Below are positions 16,179 through 20,711 of a stretch of DNA of 20,711 nt, one piece after another (the first letter of the stretch is position 1; every line of letters starts with the position of its first letter). The translations under genes were made by a program, and so were the position numbers. This DNA is from a bacterium (lineage in GTDB: Bacteria; Eremiobacterota; Eremiobacteria; Baltobacterales; Baltobacteraceae). The stretch lies in assembly GCA_021781095.1 (NCBI GenBank), contig JAJXXM010000030.1:1-20711 (forward strand). Direction: 5' to 3'. The notes under the pieces were generated by a model. The model did no database searches. It had not been told where the DNA came from and was given only the letters and a program-made list of their open reading frames with translations.

Positions 16179-16940
16179 ATGATGCATGTCATCGTCGACA
16201 ATCTCAAGACCGACCCATGGGCAGTAACCGCCGGAATTGCCGCTATCGTAGCGGCTATCGTCGGTATCTTCACTTTACTCGTCGCGATTCGCGCGCTCAG
16301 GCTGACTTCGAGACAGACTCGGCTTGCAAAAGAGGCGCTTGAGGCGGCGAAGGATGAGCTGAAACTTGCAGGCGCGCAACTCCTCGCGACTGAGTCGGCG
16401 ATGCGCCACACCCAAGAAGCGCTGGAACTCGGCCGTCAGCAGCTTGAGTACATGCAGCGCGAGGATATAGATCGTGCTCGAGCGGTGGCGCCGCGCATTA
16501 CCGCCGAAATGAGGCTCGGCGCAGCCGGAGATCGCTATGTCATGCATCTGTCCAACTCTGGCGCGGTCGGTTCGTACCTGTTGATCACCGGGCGTGATCC
16601 TACGAGTCAATTCCACAATCGATTCGTCCAAAAATTGGATCCCGGCGAAGACGTTACACTCTCCGAATTTTACGTGCTGCCATCGCAGGCAAGTTACTGC
16701 CAGAAGATTCGGATTCGCGCCAGAGACGTTCTTGGCAACAAGTACATCACAGAGTATCTCTCTCTTGGAGCATCGCTGGCTTATCCCGTGTTCCGCGAGC
16801 CGTGGCTTGGGAAGGGCATCGCTCCTCGCCCTACACGATGTTCGGATGAAGTATCGTGGGAGGTCGAGCACTTCGAAAGGAGCGTCGGTCAGCCGGACGA
16901 GCCCGTTGAAGAGGGCTTCGACATCAGCGCGCCAGCCTAA
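16179..16940 (+). CDS. Membrane-anchored coiled-coil protein of unknown function
   Basis: The 253-aa protein has one strong N-terminal transmembrane helix (about residues 14-37, AVTAGIAAIVAAIVGIFTLL) and a charged heptad-like helix from about 42 to 95. A beta-rich domain (about 105-185) follows, containing RYVMHLSNSGAVGSYLLI and KLDPGEDVTLSEFYVLP. The acidic C-terminal tail starts near 215. This is a common layout for bacterial proteins in variable regions and has no assigned function. ATG at 16179 follows GGGG by about six bases; the second codon is also ATG. It is the last gene before the right attachment site, 160 bp downstream of the putative nuclease gene. A defence role, for example a membrane effector, is guessed only from location. 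Confidence 0.72.
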   Translation: MMHVIVDNLKTDPWAVTAGIAAIVAAIVGIFTLLVAIRALRLTSRQTRLAKEALEAAKDELKLAGAQLLATESAMRHTQEALELGRQQLEYMQREDIDRARAVAPRITAEMRLGAAGDRYVMHLSNSGAVGSYLLITGRDPTSQFHNRFVQKLDPGEDVTLSEFYVLPSQASYCQKIRIRARDVLGNKYITEYLSLGASLAYPVFREPWLGKGIAPRPTRCSDEVSWEVEHFERSVGQPDEPVEEGFDISAPA

Positions 16941-17136
16941 TCGCCATCGGGAGAAGACAACAGCCGCGCCCATTTCTTCGCTTGACAGGTGCGGACCCGC
17001 GGCACCGTTGTGGCACGGCCCCAGTGCGCCGAGCCGGTTTCAACCGGTATTTACCGGCACTACGAACAGCCGAAGAACCCTACATCATAACATTTGTCGG
17101 CACTTCCCATCACTAGTCGGGATCATCGGAATCAGA
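16941..17136. other. Right-end non-coding region of the island
   Basis: No gene is seen. The region holds the right 16-bp subterminal repeat (17003-17018) and a cluster of CCGGT-type words, including the palindrome CCGGTT-TC-AACCGG, followed by ACCGG near 17066. Together with the core it would form one arm of attP in the excised circle. It also supplies the seven codons and TAG that would end the integrase gene in that circle (17136-17113, minus strand). Confidence 0.55.
17003..17018 (+). repeat. Right copy of 16-bp subterminal repeat
   Basis: CACCGTTGTGGCACGG is identical to 6330-6345 and lies about 120 bp inside the right core. In the circular form the two copies would flank the core in the same orientation, at about +50 and -120. 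Confidence 0.6.
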
Positions 17137-17158
17137 TTCGATTCCCGTTGGCGCTACC
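17137..17158 (+). repeat. attR: right copy of the 22-bp attachment core
   Basis: Identical to 6257-6278. Here the T-stem 5' half is not complementary (ATCAGA instead of AACGGG), so this is the duplicated 3' fragment only, as expected at the distal end of a tRNA-end integration. Chromosomal sequence resumes at 17159, 56 bp before the -35 of the DGPF-sigma operon. Confidence 0.88.
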
Positions 17159-17214
17159 GCATGGTAAGGAATAAGTCAGTGGGCGCCAAGCTACGAAAAA
17201 CTTTTGTGGCTGGT

Positions 17215-17241
17215 TGTCGAAAATTGGGGTGCCCCTTCGAC
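17215..17241 (+). promoter_or_regulatory. Candidate ECF42-type promoter (autoregulatory)
   Basis: TGTCGA (17215-17220), a 17-base spacer, then CGAC (17238-17241). This agrees with the -35 TGTCGA and -10 CGA(T/C) elements I recall for ECF42 sigma factors. The start of transcription would fall near 17247, about 30 bases before the ATG of the DGPF gene. Confidence 0.6.
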
Positions 17242-17277
17242 GATACGGTAGAACACTACCCACATAAGGAGTCCAAG

Positions 17278-17691
17278 ATGAAATTCATGGTCCTGGTCAA
17301 GGCCACCGCCGATTCCGAGGCCGGCCGTCTTCCGGAGCCCAAATTGCTCGAGGCGATGATCGGCTTCAACGAACAGCTCGCGAAGGACGGCGTCTTGCTC
17401 GCCGCCGAGGGCTTACGAGGCTCTGCCAAGGGCTCCCGCCTTCGGTTCGACGGCGGGCGCATGACGGTGACCGACGGCCCCTTCGCGGAGACCAAAGAGC
17501 TTATTTCGGGCTTTTGGATCGTGCAGGGGAATTCGCGCCAAGAAGTCATCGAACGCTTCTCGCGCGCTCCCTTCAAGAACGGTGAGGAAATCGAGGTTCG
17601 CGAATTTTTCACGGCTGAAGATTTCGACGTCGTGTTGACTCCGGAGCAACGGGAGCGTACCGAACGCATCACGCTTGAGGACTTAGCGTAA
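17278..17691 (+). CDS. DGPF-domain (YCII-related) protein linked to ECF42 sigma
   Basis: A 137-aa ferredoxin-like fold protein of the YCII/DGPF family. Seen: MKFMVLVKATADSEAG at the N-terminus, YCII-style helix FNEQLAKDGVLLAAEGL, and the signature TDGPFAETKELISGFWIVQ (DGPF at 66-69). The ATG is supported by AAGGAG (17266-17271) six bases upstream; the same frame is open far upstream into the island, but that extension has no support. It sits 22 bp before the sigma gene, the standard arrangement for ECF42 systems. In them the DGPF proteins are thought to be regulon members of unclear biochemical role rather than anti-sigma factors. Confidence 0.9.
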   Translation: MKFMVLVKATADSEAGRLPEPKLLEAMIGFNEQLAKDGVLLAAEGLRGSAKGSRLRFDGGRMTVTDGPFAETKELISGFWIVQGNSRQEVIERFSRAPFKNGEEIEVREFFTAEDFDVVLTPEQRERTERITLEDLA

Positions 17692-17713
17692 GCAACGTCG
17701 TTCGGCTGTCGTC

Positions 17714-18964
17714 GTGAGCGACCGCGTTCAAGAGACGATCGCCGCCGTCTGGCGGATCGAATCTCCGAAACTGATCGCGCGCCTTGCTCGCATGACGCGC
17801 GATCTCGGTCGCGCCGAGGATCTCGCGGCGGATGCCTTCGTTGCCGCGCTCGCTCAATGGCCCAGCGATGGCATCCCGGAATCGCCCGGCGCGTGGCTGA
17901 TGGTCACGGCGAAGCGACGCCTGATCGATGCTCTTCGGCGCGACAAATCGCTTGCAGAAAAAACCGACCAGTTGCAAAGCCAACCTCCGTACGACGGCGT
18001 CGAGCCCGATTTTGCGGCAACCTACGAAGAGATCGACGACGACATGCTGCGCCTCATGTTCGTCACGTGCCATCCCGTGCTTGCGCCGGAGGCCCGCGTC
18101 GCGCTCACGCTCAAATTGCTCGGCGGTCTAACGACTGCGGAGATCGCGCGCGCCTATCTTCGCCCCGAAGCGACCGTCGCGCAGCGCATCGTCCGCGCGA
18201 AGCGCACGCTGAGCGAAGCGCGCATTCCCTTTGAGGTTCCCGAAGGACGCGAACGCGTCGAACGGTTACCGCCCGTGCTCGAAGCGATCTATCTCATCTT
18301 CAACGAAGGCTATGCCGCTACGGCCGGCAACGACGTGTTGCGACCGCAGTTGGTCGAAGATGCGCTGCGCTTGGGACGTATGCTCGCGCAGCTGATGCCG
18401 CACGAAGCCGAAGTGCACGGGCTCGTGGCGTTGATGGAGATTCAAGCATCGCGCATCCCGGCGCGGCTCGCCCCGGATGGCTCACCGATCCTCTTGCTCG
18501 ATCAAGAGCGCGGCAAGTGGAATCACTTGCTGATCGAACGCGGGCTCGAAGCGCTCGCGCGCGCCGAACGGCTCGGCTCGCTCGGCCCCTACGGGCTGCA
18601 GGCGGCGATCGCCGCGTGCCACGCGCGCGCGGCGACGCCCGATGCGACCGACTGGCAGCGCATCGTCGCGCTCTACGATGCGCTCGCGGTCGTCATGCCG
18701 TCGCCGGTCGTCGAACTCAATCGCTGCGTCGCCGTCGGCATGGCCTACGGGCCCGCTGCGGCGTTGCCGATCGTCGACGCCTTGCTCGCGGAACCATCGC
18801 TGCGGGCGTACCACCTGCTCCCCACCGTCCGCGGCGATCTGCTCTTCAAGCTCGGGCGCTTCGCAGAGGCGCGCCTCGAGTTCGAACGTGCTGGTGCTCT
18901 CGCCGGCAACACTCGCGACCGCGCGCTCTTACAGAAGCGCGCCGAGGAGTGTCGAAGCGAGTAG
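17714..18964 (+). CDS. ECF42-family RNA polymerase sigma factor with C-terminal TPR-like extension
   Basis: Alternative sigma factor that directs RNA polymerase to a small regulon. Seen: region 2 (residues about 15-80, ARMTRDLGRAEDLAADAFVA and AWLMVTAKRRLIDALRRDK), region 4 (about 108-170, LTLKLLGGLTTAEIARAYLR and TVAQRIVRAKRTL), then the long C-terminal domain typical of ECF42. That domain contains IYLIFNEGYAAT, LVALMEIQASRIPARL, LLLDQERGKWNHLLI and helical TPR-like repeats to residue 416. GTG at 17714 is taken as the start; no good ribosome-binding site precedes it, and it lies 22 bases after the DGPF stop, so coupling is likely. No anti-sigma gene is present; the C-terminal extension is thought to control activity in this family. 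Confidence 0.92.
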   Translation: MSDRVQETIAAVWRIESPKLIARLARMTRDLGRAEDLAADAFVAALAQWPSDGIPESPGAWLMVTAKRRLIDALRRDKSLAEKTDQLQSQPPYDGVEPDFAATYEEIDDDMLRLMFVTCHPVLAPEARVALTLKLLGGLTTAEIARAYLRPEATVAQRIVRAKRTLSEARIPFEVPEGRERVERLPPVLEAIYLIFNEGYAATAGNDVLRPQLVEDALRLGRMLAQLMPHEAEVHGLVALMEIQASRIPARLAPDGSPILLLDQERGKWNHLLIERGLEALARAERLGSLGPYGLQAAIAACHARAATPDATDWQRIVALYDALAVVMPSPVVELNRCVAVGMAYGPAAALPIVDALLAEPSLRAYHLLPTVRGDLLFKLGRFAEARLEFERAGALAGNTRDRALLQKRAEECRSE

Positions 18965-18971
18965 AATCGTG

Positions 18972-19210
18972 TTTCCCGGAATGGTGTACGAGAAGGCCGC
19001 CGGCGAAACGGAAAGAGCGGTCACCGTGGCTTTCGGAAAAGAAGTGCAGCGTCGTCCATTTTGACGAATTTCGGGATAGTCACGCCGCAGGCGCTCAATA
19101 AGACCTTCAGCGCCGGCTCGCACACGCTCTACTGCGGCACCGCACTCGCCGTCCGCGCCGCGCTCAATGGCACGAGTGGTTTTAGTGTCACGCTCGAACT
19201 GCGTCTGTAA
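18972..19210 (+). pseudogene. Decayed, frameshifted remnant of a tamB 3' end
   Basis: After one frameshift near 19059, the plus strand encodes TPQALNKTFSAGSHTLYCG and then TALAVRAALNGTSGFSVTLE-LRL stop (19208-19210). The intact tamB C-terminus reads SPQLLNNTFSAGSNTLFYG and then TALPVGVALNGTNGFSFTLE-LRP. In the earlier frame, TERAVTVAFGKEVQRRP aligns with TamB TRQSVSLQFVPSRRT. DNA similarity to 6095-6208 is also plain. There is no start or upstream body. The remnant begins immediately after the sigma gene. Confidence 0.8.
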
Positions 19211-19247
19211 TGACGCGACTGCAGTAGTATGTGGAGGAATGTATCGG

Positions 19248-19277
19248 AGAGCCCCTCGCTCATCGGCAAGGGGCTCT
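19248..19277. terminator. Hairpin between the tamB remnant and a convergent gene
   Basis: AGAGCCCCT (19248-19256) pairs perfectly with AGGGGCTCT (19269-19277) over a 12-base loop. No T tract follows on either strand. It sits between plus-strand and minus-strand genes, so it could serve both. The remaining bases from 19211 to 19405 show no gene. Confidence 0.5.
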
Positions 19278-19405
19278 GAGTTCGGTCGTTGGTGAGATCA
19301 GCTGCAGGCTTGTAGTGTGCGATCCCGTTGGCAACACGCAATGCGTAGCCGAGCCATCGCGCTTTGCTTGGACATATTACGAGGCAGCGCTCACCGATTA
19401 TCAGG

Positions 19406-19813
19406 TTATTTTGTCGGCAACTGAATATCTCGGCACGGCACGGCGTGAAGGCCAGCCCAGGGCCACTTTGCTCCGAGCGTCCCGAAGGATGACAGTAAGT
19501 CCGGTGGCTTCATCTGAAGGCCTGCTGCGCGAAGCTCAGCAGGAGTCGCTCCTTGCAGCAAGCTAACGATTATGGAGCGCACACCCTTGTCGTCGCCGAG
19601 ATATATCCATCCGCGTAATTTTCCGCTTCGATCAACAATCTCGCCAATCGAAGCAACGTAGGTTCCCTTTGTATTCGGTGGGGCCACAACCGGTGCTCCA
19701 ACATCCAAAAATGAACCAGCGCATCGCGTGAAATCCGACATCTTTCGAAAAATTGTGTAGGTTGGAACGGGCAACCTGTGTGCCGAGTGTTGGGAAACGT
19801 GGTTCAAAATCAT
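19406..19813 (-). CDS. Hypothetical protein
   Basis: A 135-aa product of unrecognised family. ATG at 19813 has GGAGG ten bases upstream on the minus strand. There is no signal peptide or membrane helix. The middle part, GTYVASIGEIVDRSGKLRGW followed by IYLGDDKGVRSIIVSLLQG, looks like a small beta-hairpin domain, and the C-terminus (PPDLLSSFGTLGAKWPWAGL) is low in charge. It lies 106 bp downstream of the secreted-protein gene on the same strand and may belong to the same unit. It could be a fragment of a larger gene. Confidence 0.45.
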   Translation of the reverse strand: MILNHVSQHSAHRLPVPTYTIFRKMSDFTRCAGSFLDVGAPVVAPPNTKGTYVASIGEIVDRSGKLRGWIYLGDDKGVRSIIVSLLQGATPAELRAAGLQMKPPDLLSSFGTLGAKWPWAGLHAVPCRDIQLPTK

Positions 19814-19919
19814 GCTATTCTAACCTCCATCTCCGTCGGCGATTTCACCATATATGGCGCCGGCGCCGCGCTTAACCTTCTGGGTATACAAACGCGACGC
19901 CGGAATATCGTTTGATACG

Positions 19920-20399
19920 TTAGAGCTTCGATTCCGGAAAGCGTGTGGTGAAGCACGGATACAACGCTACGCCTTTCGTTCCCAGCGCTGTTTTTAACGT
20001 CGCGATTTGTTTTTGACTGACGACGACGGGAAGGCCGCCCGTGCTATCCGGCCGGCCCGTTATTCCAAGCCGAAGGTATTGATCGCCGGTGAGCACGTCG
20101 CGCAAAGTATGCCGCGACGCCATCCTGGCTTGAAACCACATCACCTTCGCCTGCGTTCGGTAAAGCCACGCAATCGGGACATGCGAGCGAGTCGTAAACG
20201 CCCAAATATTGATTATCGAGGTGTCTTTTGTCTCGCTCCAAAACGGCAAATTATCGCTTCCAAGGCCGAAAACGGATCCGAGACAATGCGCATCGGCCTT
20301 AGGCGCTATGGGATAATGAATAGGTATGTCTGCCGGCATTGCGCCCAAAAAGAACAGCGCCGAAAACACATATGAAAGCGCTCTTGTTGACTTCATCAT
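19920..20399 (-). CDS. Predicted secreted hypothetical protein
   Basis: The 159-aa product has a clear Sec-type signal peptide: MMKSTRALSYVFSALFFLGA, with likely cleavage near AMPA-D. The mature part (about 135 aa) contains two cysteines (DAHCLGS and LYPCFTT) that could form a disulphide, and the stretch TLRDVLTGDQYLRLGITGRP. No family is recognised. ATG 20399 or the second ATG at 20396 are both possible; GGTGG lies about eight bases upstream. It starts two bases after the stop of the preceding minus-strand gene, indicating an operon reading leftward. Confidence 0.62.
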   Translation of the reverse strand: MMKSTRALSYVFSALFFLGAMPADIPIHYPIAPKADAHCLGSVFGLGSDNLPFWSETKDTSIINIWAFTTRSHVPIAWLYRTQAKVMWFQARMASRHTLRDVLTGDQYLRLGITGRPDSTGGLPVVVSQKQIATLKTALGTKGVALYPCFTTRFPESKL

Positions 20400-20401
20400 G
20401 A

Positions 20402-20711
20402 TTAATCCACCGGCGGGGTGTATGGAAGCGGTTCGGTAAAACAGTGATGGACTTTATAGCCTGATTTTTGCAGCGAGGACTCAATCGTGCTCGCTTGGGT
20501 ACCGGTAATTTGATATGGCGATGTCGTCGCAGAAATCAAGTAGTCGGTGATTCCTTGCACGAACGGAAGCTTATCGAAAAAGCCGGTGAGCCAGTCAATG
20601 GAGCTTTGAGCCGCGGCCGGGTTGCGTTGAAAAAACAGATCTTGGTTTGCGGTTTGGTAAATCCAACCGTATTCGTCACCACCATCCTGAAGGCCAAAGA
20701 TGTTGACAACC
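20402..20711 (-). CDS. Hypothetical protein, C-terminal part (5' end outside window)
   Basis: The minus-strand frame is open from the window edge to TAA at 20404-20402, giving about 102 residues. They include VVNIFGLQDGGDEYGWIYQT, FFQRNPAAAQSSIDWLTGF, DKLPFVQGITDYLISATTSP and the end HHCFTEPLPYTPPVD. No family is recognised. It is coupled to the secreted protein gene, whose ATG follows after two bases. Codon choice and the absence of stops on this strand support a real gene. Confidence 0.55.
   Translation of the reverse strand, partial: VVNIFGLQDGGDEYGWIYQTANQDLFFQRNPAAAQSSIDWLTGFFDKLPFVQGITDYLISATTSPYQITGTQASTIESSLQKSGYKVHHCFTEPLPYTPPVD

Larger units (their letters stand above)
6257..17158. 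mobile_element. Integrated defence island flanked by 22-bp att repeats (int, xis, AbiE, type I R-M)
   Basis: Direct 22-bp repeats at 6257-6278 and 17137-17158 bound a unit of about 10.9 kb. It holds a tyrosine integrase and an excisionase-like gene at its left end, then AbiEi/AbiEii, a type I restriction-modification operon and two cargo genes of unknown function. A 16-bp repeat at 6330-6345 and 17003-17018 lies just inside both ends. No replication, conjugation or virion genes are visible, so the unit would need help to move between cells. The flanking genes (tamB; DGPF protein and ECF42 sigma) look chromosomal. Confidence 0.85.

Noticed and set aside
17159..17190. Possible permuted tRNA or tmRNA: GGCGCCA at 17183 could pair with the acceptor strand in the core
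   Set aside because: No D-arm, conserved tmRNA 5' sequence or tag-coding region follows. GGCGCC is self-complementary and common in GC-rich DNA.
16594..17277. N-terminal extension of the DGPF gene into the island
   Set aside because: It crosses the 253-aa gene, the att site and the promoter; the strong AAGGAG and family-typical N-terminus fix the start at 17278.

Overview
The window is GC-rich chromosomal DNA from a diderm bacterium: a very long TamB-type outer-membrane biogenesis protein directly follows gyrB. Codon style and gene content would fit an Eremiobacterota/WPS-2-like lineage, but that is a weak guess.

Layout. (1) 1-6208, chromosome: the 3' part of gyrB, then a 1.69-kaa TamB/DUF490 protein. 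(2) 6257-17158, an integrated element of about 10.9 kb bounded by a perfect 22-bp direct repeat that has the form of a tRNA 3' end (T-loop plus acceptor strand). It carries, on the minus strand, xis and a tyrosine integrase gene, then an AbiEi/AbiEii abortive-infection toxin-antitoxin operon. Diverging from these, on the plus strand, is a type I restriction-modification operon in the order hsdR-hsdS-hsdM, followed by an uncharacterised nuclease-like gene and a membrane-anchored coiled-coil protein. It is a compact defence island. (3) 17159-18964, chromosome: a DGPF/YCII protein and an ECF42-type sigma factor behind a promoter that fits ECF42 autoregulation. (4) 18972-19210: a decayed, frameshifted second copy of the tamB 3' end. 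(5) 19406-20711: three unrecognised minus-strand genes, one with a signal peptide and one running off the window.

The most unusual features are these. The attachment core lies inside the integrase reading frame. In the reconstructed circle the gene meets a TAG seven codons after the core, but in the integrated form there is no stop and the frame runs for more than 1,100 further codons antisense to tamB. The AbiE promoter is a 25-bp palindrome that carries an extended -10 on both strands, so it could drive leaderless abiEi leftward and hsdR rightward from one operator. hsdR is broken by one in-frame TAA, with a ribosome-binding site and ATG just beyond it. The gap between xis and abiEii holds several strong hairpins and no gene.
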